Assembly: GCF_016427535.1 (NCBI RefSeq) | Contig: NZ_JAELXV010000001.1 | Location: forward strand, 682,001-746,000 | From: Hymenobacter sp. BT559 | GTDB lineage: Bacteria > Bacteroidota > Bacteroidia > Cytophagales > Hymenobacteraceae | DNA: 64,000 nt | Reading direction: 5' to 3' | Shown here: piece by piece, positions 33,109-41,855 of the stretch | Numbering within the stretch: the stretch's first letter is position 1 | Layout: every line of letters begins with the position of its first letter | Translations under genes and position numbers: made by a program | Notes under the pieces: model-generated | Told to the model about the DNA's origin: nothing | Seen by the model: the letters and a program-made list of their open reading frames with translations, nothing else | Databases searched by the model: none

Positions 33109-35343
33109 TTACACCAGCTTATCAGGCGTAATGGGCAGCTCGCGTACGCGCTTGCCGGTGGCGTTGAACACGGCGTTGGCGATAGCGGGGGCCACGCCGA
33201 TAGTCGCGATTTCGCCGATGCCTTTGGTACCTAGGGCGTTTACTTTCAGGTCGGGCTGGTTTACGAAGGCTACTTCGATGTTGGGCGCGTCGGCGTGCAC
33301 GGGCACGTGGTAGTCAGCTAGGTCTTTGGTGACGTAGCGGCCAAACCGGTCGTCGATGCGGGCGTGCTCCATCAGGGCCATGCCGATGCCACCCACGGCG
33401 CCGCCCTTCATCTGGTTAGCAGCGGTTTTTTCGTTAATGATGGTGCCCGCGTCGGCACACGACACGAGTTTGCTCACCCGCACCTCGCCGGTCAGCTCGT
33501 GCACCCGCACCTCAGCAAAATGCACCGAGAACGAGTACATGGAGTACTGCTGGCCTTCATTGCCGGGCTTGGCCTCGACCGTAACGCTAGCTGCACCGGC
33601 CTGCTTTAGCAAGTCGGCGTAGGGCACGCGGGCGGCCGTGTTGCTGCTCAGCGAGAGGTGTTTGTCACCTAGGGCCACGTCGTCTTTCTTCGCCGATGCG
33701 AAAGCTGGATTTTGGGCGCCGGCCAGCTCACGGAGTTTGTCTTTGAGGGCCAAGCAGGCTTGCTGCACGGCCGGGCCCACGCTATTCACTGTAGACGAAC
33801 CGCCCTGAGTGCCCGCCTGCGGGTAGTCGGAGTGGCCGAGTTCAAACGTGATTTTCTCGGGCGCGATACCTAGGGTGTCAGCCGCAATCTGGGTCATGGC
33901 CGTACCGGTGCCGGGGCCGATGTCGGTGGTGGCGCATTGCATGAGTACGGTGCCATCGGGGCGTAGCTGGGCGCTGGCGTGCGCCCCGCCGCGGTGCGCC
34001 CCAAAAGTGCCTACGCCCATGCCGTAGCCCACCAGCCACTCGCCGTCGCGGATGCTGCCGGGCTTCAGCTTGCGCTTATTCCAGCCGATGCGGTCGGCAC
34101 CCAGCTTGTAGCACTCCTTCAGAAACTTAGTGCTCCAGGGGCGATTCTTCTCGGGGTCGGTATCGGTGTAGTTGCGCAGGCGAAACTCCAGCGGGTCAAG
34201 GTTCAGTAGGTGTGCCATTTCGTCCATGGCCGACTCCAGGGCAAACGCGCCGGTGGCCTCGCCAGGGCCGCGCATCCAGATGGGCGAGCCGATGTCGAGC
34301 GCCGCCAGGCGGTAGCGCGTCGTGAGATTGGGCGAGGCGTACATCATGCGCGTTTGGGCCAGGGTCGATTCGGTAAACTCCTCGTAGGTAGAAGTTTGTC
34401 CGATGCTCTCGTGCGTGATGGCCGTGATTTTACCATCGGGCGTGGCGCTCATGCCGAGCTTCTGCCAGGTGTAGGGGCGGTAGCCCACCATCGTAAACAT
34501 CTGCTCGCGGGTCAGCATCAGCTTCACCGGGCGGTTTACCACCTTAGCGGCGATGATGGCTGCCGACTCGTGCGGCCAGCTGTGCAGCGCGTTGCCGAAG
34601 GCCCCGCCCACGAAAGTGGCAATGACCTTCACGTTGGCCTCGGGCAGGCCCCACTCCTTGGCAAAGTCACGGCGGGTGGCTAGGGTGCCCTGTGTCTTGT
34701 CGTAGAGGGTGAGGCGGTCGGGCGCCTCCCAGTGCGCCGTGATGGACTGCAGCTCCATCGGGTGGTGCACCTCGGTCGGAATCACGTACTCACCCTCTAT
34801 TTTGATAGCGCCCGTCTTGTAAGCATCGGCTTGGCCGCGCTGGTAGTCAGCCATCGGCGACTTCGGGTTTTTCTTGGCCGAAGTAGGCAGAAAAGCCTGC
34901 GGCTTATTATCCTCTAGGTTGGTTTGGTGCGCCTCTTTGGCGTACTGCGCCTTCACAAGCCGGGCGGCGTAGCGGGCGCGCTCCAGGGTGTCGGCCACCA
35001 CCACGGCGATGGGCTGGTCGTTGAAGCGGATTTTATCGTCGTTGAATAGCTTGATGGGCCCGCCCACCGTGGCTGGCTGCGAGGGGTCTTTGCCGGCCGT
35101 GTCGTAGCCCGGCACCTTAGGCGAGTTGTAGTGCGTAATTACCGCCAGCACGCCCGGCGCGCGCTCGGCGGCCTTGGCGTCGATGCTCGTGAGGCGGCCC
35201 TTGGTGATGGTGCTGCCCACCAGCACGGCGTAGGCTAGGCCCGGCAGCTCGTACTCGGCCGAGTACTTGGCCGCGCCGGTCACCTTCAAGTGGCCATCCA
35301 CCCGGTTCATCGGCGCGCCGATTTGCTTCTGTTGCGCTTTCAT
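33109..35343 (-). CDS. paoC: Molybdenum-cofactor-binding subunit of an aldehyde oxidoreductase, PaoC-like
   Basis: A 744-residue xanthine-dehydrogenase-family large subunit. It opens with QKQIGAPMNRVDGHLKVTGAAKYSAEY and carries the cofactor segments GGAFGNALHSWPHE, RGPGEATGAFALESAMDE and GTQGGSSTVNS. The catalytic glutamate is E711 in GTKGIGEIATIG. It oxidises an aldehyde or related substrate with water as oxygen source, in a heterotrimer with the FAD and iron-sulfur subunits coded just upstream. The PaoABC assignment follows from the subunit order and the Tat signal on the small subunit. A repeat lies between it and the FAD subunit gene. Confidence 0.93.
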   Translation of the reverse strand: MKAQQKQIGAPMNRVDGHLKVTGAAKYSAEYELPGLAYAVLVGSTITKGRLTSIDAKAAERAPGVLAVITHYNSPKVPGYDTAGKDPSQPATVGGPIKLFNDDKIRFNDQPIAVVVADTLERARYAARLVKAQYAKEAHQTNLEDNKPQAFLPTSAKKNPKSPMADYQRGQADAYKTGAIKIEGEYVIPTEVHHPMELQSITAHWEAPDRLTLYDKTQGTLATRRDFAKEWGLPEANVKVIATFVGGAFGNALHSWPHESAAIIAAKVVNRPVKLMLTREQMFTMVGYRPYTWQKLGMSATPDGKITAITHESIGQTSTYEEFTESTLAQTRMMYASPNLTTRYRLAALDIGSPIWMRGPGEATGAFALESAMDEMAHLLNLDPLEFRLRNYTDTDPEKNRPWSTKFLKECYKLGADRIGWNKRKLKPGSIRDGEWLVGYGMGVGTFGAHRGGAHASAQLRPDGTVLMQCATTDIGPGTGTAMTQIAADTLGIAPEKITFELGHSDYPQAGTQGGSSTVNSVGPAVQQACLALKDKLRELAGAQNPAFASAKKDDVALGDKHLSLSSNTAARVPYADLLKQAGAASVTVEAKPGNEGQQYSMYSFSVHFAEVRVHELTGEVRVSKLVSCADAGTIINEKTAANQMKGGAVGGIGMALMEHARIDDRFGRYVTKDLADYHVPVHADAPNIEVAFVNQPDLKVNALGTKGIGEIATIGVAPAIANAVFNATGKRVRELPITPDKLV

Positions 35344-35406
35344 AATCAGTATGCTATTGCTGAGCGTTGCTGCTAGTTGCTATAAATCACATCCATCACC
35401 TCTCCT

Positions 35407-35483
35407 CTGTCATGCTGACGAAGGAAGCATCTTATCAAGTTAGAACCTTGCCTGATAAGATGCTTCCTTCGTCAGCATGACAG
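35407..35483. repeat. Inverted-repeat element, TGTCATGC family, inside the pao operon
   Basis: Arms CTGTCATGCTGACGAAGGAA continuing GCATCTTATCA, perfect over about 31 bases, short spacer. It lies 22 bases after the FAD-subunit stop codon and 64 bases before the paoC-like start. It could set the ratio of subunits by attenuating or protecting the mRNA. Confidence 0.92.
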
Positions 35484-35505
35484 AAGAAAAGCGATAGACT
35501 TTTAC

Positions 35506-36486
35506 CTAGGCCGCCGCAGCGGTGCGTAGCGCCTGCACTATCGTGTTAGGACCCAGCTTCAGCTTGTACGCGTTGTGTTTAAAGGCCTTAGCGCCTTGCA
35601 TGGCTACCTCGGCGGCGCGCCGGAAGCTAGCCTCCGTGGCGGGCTGGCCCACCAGCGACTGCTCGGCAGCGGTGAGGCGCCAAGGCTTGTGCGCCACGCC
35701 GCCCATGGCGAGGCGAGCGGCCTTAATGGTGTTGCCATCGAGGTCGAGCGCCGCCGCCGTGCTCACAAGGGCAAAGGCGTAGCTGGCGCGCTCGCGCACC
35801 TTCTGGTAGTGCACGTGCTTGGTGAAGGGGCCATCGGGAATGTCCACGGCCGTAATCAGCTCACCGGCTTCGAGGTTGGTGTCCTTTTCGGGCGTGTCGC
35901 CGGGCAGGCGGTGGAAGTCAGCGAACGCAATGCGCCGGTCGCCTTTAGAGCCGCTCACGAGCACAGTAGCGTCCAAGGCCACCAGGGCCACGCTCATGTC
36001 GGAGGGGTGCACCGCGATGCACTTGTCGCTTGCTCCGAAGATGGCGTGCATGCGGTTGATGCCTTCGAGGGCGCCGCAGCCCGTGCCGGGCTCGCGCTTG
36101 TTGCAGGGCATGGTGAGGTCGTAGAAGTAGCTGCACCGGGTGCGTTGCAGCATGTTGCCGCCCACGGTGGCCATGTTGCGCAGCTGCGGCGAGGCGCCGG
36201 CATTGAGGGCCAGGGCCAGCAGCGGTTGGTGCTGGCGCACCAGCGCGTCGTTGGCCACGGTCGAGTTCAGGGCCAGGGCACCTAGGCGCAGGCCGTTGTC
36301 TTGGCGCTCAATTTTGGCGAGGGGTAGGCGGTTGATGTCTACCAGCTTTTGCGGCGTCATGATGCCGCGCTTCATCAGGTCGACCAAATTGGTGCCGCCC
36401 GCAATGAACTTGGCCTGGGGGTCTTTGGCTACCGCGTCGATAGCGCCTTGGGACTTGGTAGCCCGCACGTACTGAAACTGGTTCAT
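35506..36486 (-). CDS. paoB: FAD-binding subunit of the aldehyde oxidoreductase, PaoB-like
   Basis: A 326-residue protein of the CO dehydrogenase/xanthine dehydrogenase flavoprotein family. The FAD loop AKFIAGGTNLVDLMKRG and the block RNMATVGGNMLQRTRCSYFYD are clear; the cysteine-rich segment MPCNKREPGTGCGA is the site of an extra [4Fe-4S] cluster in PaoB. The ATG at 36484-36486 overlaps the stop of the small-subunit gene (ATGA), showing translational coupling; an open frame above it encodes no family sequence. Confidence 0.94.
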   Translation of the reverse strand: MNQFQYVRATKSQGAIDAVAKDPQAKFIAGGTNLVDLMKRGIMTPQKLVDINRLPLAKIERQDNGLRLGALALNSTVANDALVRQHQPLLALALNAGASPQLRNMATVGGNMLQRTRCSYFYDLTMPCNKREPGTGCGALEGINRMHAIFGASDKCIAVHPSDMSVALVALDATVLVSGSKGDRRIAFADFHRLPGDTPEKDTNLEAGELITAVDIPDGPFTKHVHYQKVRERASYAFALVSTAAALDLDGNTIKAARLAMGGVAHKPWRLTAAEQSLVGQPATEASFRRAAEVAMQGAKAFKHNAYKLKLGPNTIVQALRTAAAA

Positions 36487-37109
36487 ACCTTTTGGCCTCC
36501 CTGCTTTACGTCTTGGATGGCCGCCACAATGTTGGAGTAAGCGCCGCAGCGGCAGATGTTGCCGCTCATATATTCCCGGATTTCGCCTTCCGAGCCGGCG
36601 TGGCCCTCGCGCACGCAGGCCACGGCGCTCATAATCTGGCCCGGCGTGCAGTAGCCGCACTGAAAGCCGTCGTGCTTCACAAAGGCTTCCTGCATAGGGT
36701 GCAACTCATCGCCCTTAGCCAGGCCTTCGATAGTTGTGATTTCCTGGCCATCGTGCATCACTGCAAAGCTCAGGCACGAGTTTACGCGCTGGCCATCCAC
36801 GTGCACCGTGCAGGCGCCGCACTGGCCGTAGTCGCAGCCTTTTTTGGTGCCCGTGAGGTGCAGCTGCTCGCGCAGCAGGTCGAGCAGCGTGGTGCGCGGC
36901 TCTACTTTCAGCTTGTGCTTGGTGCCATTCACTTTCAAGGAAAGGGGTACTTTCTCGAAGGCGGCGGCTACTTTTTCATCGAGCTCGGCCGCAGCCGCCG
37001 TGACTACGGGACTGGGCACCAAGGCCATTGCTGTAAGCACCGATGACTGCTTGAGGAAGGTGCGCCGCGAGTCGTCGTGCGGGCTCTCTAGTTCAGGTTC
37101 AGCGTTCAT
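36483..37109 (-). CDS. paoA: [2Fe-2S] subunit of the aldehyde oxidoreductase, PaoA-like, Tat-exported
   Basis: A 208-residue protein with a twin-arginine signal (DDSRRTFLKQSS, hydrophobic stretch to about VVTAAAA), so the assembled enzyme is folded with its cofactors in the cytoplasm and exported to the periplasm. The first [2Fe-2S] site is CDYGQCGAC with a later C, the second is CGYCTPG...CRCGAY. It is the first gene of the operon. The other two subunits have no signals and must travel with it. Confidence 0.95.
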   Translation of the reverse strand: MNAEPELESPHDDSRRTFLKQSSVLTAMALVPSPVVTAAAAELDEKVAAAFEKVPLSLKVNGTKHKLKVEPRTTLLDLLREQLHLTGTKKGCDYGQCGACTVHVDGQRVNSCLSFAVMHDGQEITTIEGLAKGDELHPMQEAFVKHDGFQCGYCTPGQIMSAVACVREGHAGSEGEIREYMSGNICRCGAYSNIVAAIQDVKQGGQKV

Positions 37110-37297
37110 AGCCAGTTATATAGTTAAGAATACGAGTTAAGATAGTACATCGGCGCCAAAGAGGCGGCGGGTTCGGGTGGGGTTGCAACAGAAGCGGTAG
37201 GGTTTCTGTTGCAGCCTTTCTGCTGGTTTAGCTTGCTAGCGCCAGCCTAGGGCAAGTAGCACCCTCACTGCCAACGGCAAGCGCCTGGTAAAACATT

Positions 37298-37351
37298 TGA
37301 GCGCCTCCCCAAGCGGCGAGCGGATGGGCTCGCGGCTCAGGGAGGCGCTCA
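37298..37351. terminator. Hairpin downstream of the HAD phosphatase gene
   Basis: Perfect 12-base arms TGAGCGCCTCCC (37298-37309) and GGGAGGCGCTCA (37340-37351), with a 30-base loop that has its own short GAGC pairing. It lies 51 bases beyond the HAD stop codon. The rest of 37110-37402 holds nothing recognisable apart from the pao leader. Confidence 0.6.
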
Positions 37352-37402
37352 TTATTAGTGCGAAGATTTGGCGCAAGTGGCCGGGTGGCCATGCAAGGAG
37401 AC

Positions 37403-38125
37403 CTAGGCCGGGGCCAGGTCCTTGCTTTCGGTTACTTCCTCGTCGGCCTCTGGTGCCTCACCGGCCTCACCAAATAGCGTGCGCAGGCGCTCCGGCGTCA
37501 GCTCCGTAAAGTCGCGGATGACGGCCAGCGGCGCCTGAAACTCGCTGCCAGCCAGCGTCGACGTCACGGCCACGCAGTGCATGCGTGCTTTGTAGGCGGC
37601 GTGCTCGCCCAGAGTAGCGTCTTCGAACACTACGCAGTGCTCAGGCTTAATGCCTAGCTTTTCGGCCACTGCGGCGTAGGTTTCGGGGTGGGGCTTGCCT
37701 TCTTCTACATCATCGGCGCCCACTACCACGTCGAAGTGGCGGCGCAAGTCTAGAAAATCAAGGACGTAGCTCAGCGTATCGTTGGCCGAGCCGGTGCCCA
37801 GGCCCACCTTGAGGCCGCTAGCGCGGGCGGCTTCCAAAAATTCTACCAGGCCCGCCAGGGGCCGGCGTTCGTCCCAGTACAGCGTGCGGTACATAAACTC
37901 GCGCTGGTCGGCGTACTTTTTTAATTCTTTTTCGGGTACGGGGTGGTCAAATACCTTTTTCAGAATGTCGGTGGCGGGCATGCCATTGAGGCGGCGCAGC
38001 AGTTCGGTAGCGTCGGCCTCCAGGCCTAGGTCTCGAAAAAGCAACTGAAAGGCGCGAGCCTGCACGGGCGTGTTATCGAGGATAACACCGTCCATGTCGA
38101 AGATGAGGGCTTGTAAATCAGCCAT
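37403..38125 (-). CDS. HAD-superfamily phosphatase, beta-phosphoglucomutase-like
   Basis: A 240-residue HAD hydrolase. Motif I is FDMDGVI with D10 and D12 at the N-terminus; motif II is GLGTGSAN; motif III/IV are KPHPETY and VVFEDATLGEHAAYKA. The helical cap between residues 15 and 85 is of the C1 type, as in beta-phosphoglucomutase and small-sugar phosphatases. The last 25 residues are an acidic tail not usual for the family. Substrate unknown; cytoplasmic. Confidence 0.92.
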   Translation of the reverse strand: MADLQALIFDMDGVILDNTPVQARAFQLLFRDLGLEADATELLRRLNGMPATDILKKVFDHPVPEKELKKYADQREFMYRTLYWDERRPLAGLVEFLEAARASGLKVGLGTGSANDTLSYVLDFLDLRRHFDVVVGADDVEEGKPHPETYAAVAEKLGIKPEHCVVFEDATLGEHAAYKARMHCVAVTSTLAGSEFQAPLAVIRDFTELTPERLRTLFGEAGEAPEADEEVTESKDLAPA

Positions 38126-38280
38126 TGGTAAAGAGAAGAGCTAAATGGTGCCGGGCGGATACAAAAGGGCGCAACTAGCTGCGTCGCGCCTTGCCCACTG
38201 CCGGCGTAACTAGTATTGCTTACTGCATCGAGCCCCAAGAAGATGCTGTCGAGCCTATTATGGGGCGCCGGATTAGGCAC

Positions 38281-38763
38281 TTAAATGCAGCCGGCAGGGC
38301 GCTCCTGGCTTAGTAGCCAGGCCGTACTTCCCGGCCGCAACGGGTGCAGCCAATAGGCCTGGCTAGTGCCTGCGGGCGGGGCGGGCAGCAAAAGCCGTAG
38401 TGCTTGTACGGCCTGAATGGGAGGGGGCGTAGCGGCCTGGCCAGTGGCGCTGCTTACAGCCCAGGCCGCACCCTGGCAGCTGGCCTCGGTGGCAAGGGGT
38501 AGGGGAACGCCTAGGTCGGCGGGCACCTGCATCCATAGGCCAGTAAGAGGCTCGGCCAGGCCCGGACCCACGGCGGGCAGTACCCAATGCACGAGGGGCT
38601 GCTGGCCAGCTAGTAGCACCAAGTGCCGGAAGGCGCCGGCCTGCGGGCAGAGATACCAGCTAAAAGGTGGCGTGCCGCTAGGGGCTAGCGGCTGTCGCTG
38701 CCGGTGCGTGACGTGCAGCACCGGCTTAGTAGCCTGAAGAACTGACTGACTCGTGGGATTCAT
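38281..38763 (-). CDS. Hypothetical protein
   Basis: A 160-residue protein from the ATG at 38761-38763, which I do not recognise. It is rich in Pro, Gln, Leu and Ala, with strand-like patterns (PLVHWVLPAVGPGL, SWYLCPQAGAFRHLVLLAG) and no signal peptide or membrane helix. It lies alone between the HAD gene and an AT-rich stretch. Coding is supported only by an open frame with the GC-rich third positions of the neighbours and by CCTAGG in the usual frame. It could still be a chance frame. Confidence 0.5.
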   Translation of the reverse strand: MNPTSQSVLQATKPVLHVTHRQRQPLAPSGTPPFSWYLCPQAGAFRHLVLLAGQQPLVHWVLPAVGPGLAEPLTGLWMQVPADLGVPLPLATEASCQGAAWAVSSATGQAATPPPIQAVQALRLLLPAPPAGTSQAYWLHPLRPGSTAWLLSQERPAGCI

Positions 38764-39251
38764 AGGCGGTGCGCGGCCACTAGGGAGCACCAACAGCAGC
38801 CGCGACTAATCCGCCACGTGGCAGCTACGCAGACCTACCCCGGCGCACCGAAGTGAAAAGTAAACCCGAAGTAAAACCCGCTAGCTTCTTGCTTTTATAA
38901 ATAAACCGGTATTTAGCCTGAAATTACCAAGAAGCCCGTAGAGGCAATAAGTACTTTTACTGCGAGGGATAATGCGCTACGTACTCTGTGCAGTCGCCTT
39001 AGAAACCTACTTGACTTGGCTGCGCCTACTACGTAAAATCGCCACCATAACCAGCACTGATAAGTAAACTTGTGTGCACTATATGTGTTTGAAATTCATA
39101 TAAATAACTTTTATAAAGTGGGGTTGTAAGCAGGTAGCTAGAAGATAGGCGCAACGGTAACGGGGACTTTGGCCGGGCGTACACACCGCTAGCACTGGGC
39201 GGCTGTCCCCATCACCGCCGCAGTTCATCCTCCTTTTATTTCTTTTCCGTT
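38764..39251. other. AT-richer intergenic stretch without a gene
   Basis: No open frame of note. A TTTG at 39088-39091 followed 20 bases later by TATAAAG (39112) is a weak match to the Bacteroidota promoter (TTTG, spacer of about 19, TAnnTTTG) and could drive the DUF892 gene. Nothing else seen. Confidence 0.4.
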
Positions 39252-39746
39252 ATGACTGACAAACTGGAAACCCTCGACGACTTGTTCGAGATGCAGCTCA
39301 AAGACCTGTATAGCGCCGAAAACCAGCTGGTAACCGCCCTGCCGCTGATGGCCGAAAATGCCAAAGATGGCCGCCTGCGCGCCGGCTTCACCAAGCACCT
39401 GCGCGAAACCGAAAAACAAGTGCAGCGCCTCGAGCGCATCGGCCAAGACCTAGGTATCGAGTTGGGCGGCCACACCTGCAAAGCCATGGCCGGCCTCGTG
39501 GCCGAAGGCCAGGAACTGCTCTCGGAAGATGCGACCGATGAGGTGATGGACGCCGCCCTGATTGCGGCCGCCCAGCGCATCGAGCACTACGAGATTGCGG
39601 GCTACGGCACGGCGGCTCACTACGCCGAGCGCCTAGGCAACACCCAAGCGGCTGACTTGCTGCGTCAAACCCTTGAGGAAGAGCAATTCACAGATACCAA
39701 GCTCAACGACCTCGCCAAAAACTACATCAACCAGAAAGCCGAGTAG
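39252..39746 (+). CDS. DUF892 ferritin-like protein, YciF/YciE-like
   Basis: A 164-residue four-helix ferritin-like protein. DLFEMQLKDLYSAENQLVTALP opens the first helix, and EKQVQRLE, the AAQRIEHYEIAGYGTAAHYAE helix and LRQTLEEEQFTDTKLNDLA supply the carboxylate/His di-iron ligand set. Proteins of this type are stress-induced in many bacteria and may bind iron; the reaction is unknown. It is a single-gene unit closed by a strong terminator. Confidence 0.92.
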   Translation: MTDKLETLDDLFEMQLKDLYSAENQLVTALPLMAENAKDGRLRAGFTKHLRETEKQVQRLERIGQDLGIELGGHTCKAMAGLVAEGQELLSEDATDEVMDAALIAAAQRIEHYEIAGYGTAAHYAERLGNTQAADLLRQTLEEEQFTDTKLNDLAKNYINQKAE

Positions 39747-39793
39747 CTAGCTGCGCGGCGAGCCCTAGGCTCCCGCACCGCCTTACTTTTGTG

Positions 39794-39820
39794 AAAAGGC
39801 CCGCCCTAGGCGGGCCTTTT
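39794..39820. terminator. Strong symmetric terminator with a CCTAGG loop
   Basis: A perfect palindrome: AAAAGGCCCGCC, then the complement GGCGGGCCTTTT, sharing a central CTAG so that CCTAGG forms the tip. GC-rich stem plus T-run makes it an intrinsic terminator in both directions. It lies 47 bases after the DUF892 stop codon. Confidence 0.92.
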
Positions 39821-39862
39821 TAATGACTTGCCGGTTGTTCGGCAGTACTTCTATTTTTTAGT

Positions 39863-41041
39863 GTGAATAAGAATCTCCTGCCGCTCGCCCTGGGTGGCTT
39901 GGCCATAGGCACCACCGAGTTTGTGATGATGGGCCTGCTACCTAGCATTGCCCACGGCTTTCACGTCTCCATTCCGGCGGCGGGCTATGCCATTTCGGCT
40001 TATGCGCTGGGCGTCGTCATTGGGGCGCCCCTGCTTACTACCCTCGGGCGCAACCTGCCCCCCAAGCGCATCTTGGTGCTGCTGATGCTGCTGTTTACGG
40101 TTTTCAATGCGTGCTCGGCTTTCGCGCCCAACAACACCGTGCTGTTTTTTGCGCGGCTGCTGGCGGGGCTGCCGCACGGCGCCTTCTTCGGGGTGGGCTC
40201 GGTGGTGGCGAGCCGGCTGGCGGCCCCCGGCAAGCAGGCCCAATCCATCGCGACCATGTTTGCGGGCCTCACCATTGCCAACCTGCTGACAGTGCCGCTG
40301 GGCACGTACCTCGGCCAGCATTACTCGTGGCGCTATGCCCTAGGTGGCACGGCAGGCATTGGCCTGCTCACGCTGTTGGCCATTCACTACTTTTTGCCCG
40401 CACTGCCTGCCCAGAATACCGGCAGCGCCTTGTCGGAACTGGTCTTGTTTAAGCGCCTCACTACGTGGCTTATCATTCTCATCACGGCCATCGGCACGGG
40501 TGGGCTGTTTTGCTGGGTGAGTTACATCGCCCCGCTCATGACGGATGTTTCGCACTTTCCGGCCACCTACGTGCCCTACATCATGATGCTGGTGGGCCTA
40601 GGCATGGTGGTGGGCAACGTGGTGGGCGGCAAGCTCGCCGACCGCGTGAAGCCGGTCACGGCCTGCCTGCTGTTGCTGCTGGCTATGGCTGCCACCTTGG
40701 TGGCTATCTTCTTCGTGTCTGAAAACCAGATTGCGTCGCTGGTGCTGACCTTCCTGGCCGGCAGCTGGTCGCTGGCCCTGGCCGCGCCTATCCAAATCCT
40801 CATGATTCAGTCGTCGAAGGGCGCCGAAATGCTGGGCGCTTCCGTTACGCAGGCAGCCTTTAACATGGGCAATGCCCTAGGGGCATTTCTGGGCGGGCTA
40901 CCTATTGCGATGGGCTACGGCTACACGTCGCCCGCGCTGGTGGGCGTGGGTATGGCGATGGTCGGTGCCGGCTTTGCCTACGTGCTGGCTCGCACCACGC
41001 GCCAGCAGCCGGTGGAAACTTTTGTGGAGGTAGCCGCTTGA
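39863..41041 (+). CDS. MFS exporter, AraJ-like (DHA1 type)
   Basis: A 392-residue protein with twelve predicted transmembrane helices. The first helix carries LPLALGGLAIGTTEFVMMGLLP, typical of the AraJ/YdhP group of drug or sugar exporters; the loop between helices 4 and 5 and the GALPHGAFFG-like segment (LLAGLPHGAFFGVGSVVASRL) fit too. It starts with GTG (no ATG nearby in frame). Substrate unknown. Just after its stop is a long inverted repeat. Confidence 0.92.
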   Translation: MNKNLLPLALGGLAIGTTEFVMMGLLPSIAHGFHVSIPAAGYAISAYALGVVIGAPLLTTLGRNLPPKRILVLLMLLFTVFNACSAFAPNNTVLFFARLLAGLPHGAFFGVGSVVASRLAAPGKQAQSIATMFAGLTIANLLTVPLGTYLGQHYSWRYALGGTAGIGLLTLLAIHYFLPALPAQNTGSALSELVLFKRLTTWLIILITAIGTGGLFCWVSYIAPLMTDVSHFPATYVPYIMMLVGLGMVVGNVVGGKLADRVKPVTACLLLLLAMAATLVAIFFVSENQIASLVLTFLAGSWSLALAAPIQILMIQSSKGAEMLGASVTQAAFNMGNALGAFLGGLPIAMGYGYTSPALVGVGMAMVGAGFAYVLARTTRQQPVETFVEVAA

Positions 41042-41050
41042 GAGGCTTAG

Positions 41051-41194
41051 CTGCCCACAGACCCCACCCCCTAGCCCCCTCCCCTCTGGGAGAGGGGGAC
41101 TAGCTTCTAGTATTTAGAAACTGCCTTTTTAGAATTAGAACTAGTTCCCCCTCTCCCAGAGGGGAGGGGGCTAGGGGATGGGGTCTGTGGGCAG
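41051..41194. repeat. Inverted-repeat element, CCCCTCCCC family
   Basis: Arms of about 53 bases, CTGCCCACAGACCCCACCCC continuing with CTAGCCCCCTCCCCTCTGGG, nearly perfect. It begins 9 bases after the MFS stop codon and ends 16 bases before the stop of the convergent hydrolase gene. Confidence 0.92.
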
Positions 41195-41210
41195 CGAGCA
41201 TTAGTAACCC

Positions 41211-41747
41211 TCACACCCCAGCCGGTAGCAACTGCGCTAGTAGCTCCTGCCCGGCGGGCCAGTCGACTAGGTTAGAATCGGCATTGAGATGGCCCTGTGG
41301 CCCAACATTTACTAGCTGGCTGCCCCAAGCCGTGGCAAACGCAGTGGCCCTAGGTAGCGTCACGTATTGGTCATTCGTAGAAGCCACCACGATGCTCGGA
41401 AACGGCAAAGTGTGCAGGGGCATGGGCGCAAAGCCTGTGACTTCGGGCGGAAAATCGGGCCGGTCGGTGTCGGCAGGTGCCACTAGCAGCGCGCCTACTA
41501 CTGCGCCTGTCGGGAACGCTTGGGCCCACTTGGCCACCGTGGCGCACCCTAGGCTGTGGGCCACCAGCACGACCGGGCCCGGCGCTTGCGCAATGGCGTC
41601 TGCCAGGGTTTGTACCCACTCGGGGCCCGCGGGGTGGTCCCAATTGGCCTGCTCCACGCGCGGGTAGTGGTGGCGCTCTGCCCAGAAGGTTTGCCAGTGC
41701 TGCGGGCCTGAGTTACCCAGGCCAGGTACTAATAGGACGGTCGTCAT
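41211..41747 (-). CDS. RBBP9/YdeN-type serine hydrolase
   Basis: A 178-residue minimal alpha/beta hydrolase. It opens VLLVPGLGNSGPQHWQTFW, the family hallmark; the nucleophile is S65 in VAHSLGC, the acid probably the Asp in ASTNDQYV, and the His in GPQGHLNADS. Activity on esters is likely but the substrate is unknown. Cytoplasmic. It is 108 bases downstream of the rtcB gene on the same strand. Confidence 0.92.
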   Translation of the reverse strand: MTTVLLVPGLGNSGPQHWQTFWAERHHYPRVEQANWDHPAGPEWVQTLADAIAQAPGPVVLVAHSLGCATVAKWAQAFPTGAVVGALLVAPADTDRPDFPPEVTGFAPMPLHTLPFPSIVVASTNDQYVTLPRATAFATAWGSQLVNVGPQGHLNADSNLVDWPAGQELLAQLLPAGV

Positions 41748-41781
41748 GCTAAGAGTACGGAAATAGATAGACTAGTGTGCC

Positions 41782-41846
41782 GTAGCGCGAACTTGTAGTC
41801 TGCGAATGAGTACGTATACTACTCGCGGACTAAAAGCCCAGGCTAC
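41782..41846. repeat. Degenerate inverted repeat, GGACC/GGTCC family
   Basis: Arms of about 24 bases starting GTAGCGCGAACTTGTAGTCT, matching at roughly 70 percent. Same TAGTC and GCGGACTA cores as the elements at 11776 and 27621, so it looks like a decayed copy. It lies 9 bases beyond the rtcB stop codon. Confidence 0.65.
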
Positions 41847-41855
41847 AGCAGGCGG

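Noticed and set aside
35575..36285. Open frame of 236 codons opposite the FAD-subunit gene
   Set aside because: Antisense shadow; low complexity and no start context, while the minus strand has all FAD-subunit motifs.
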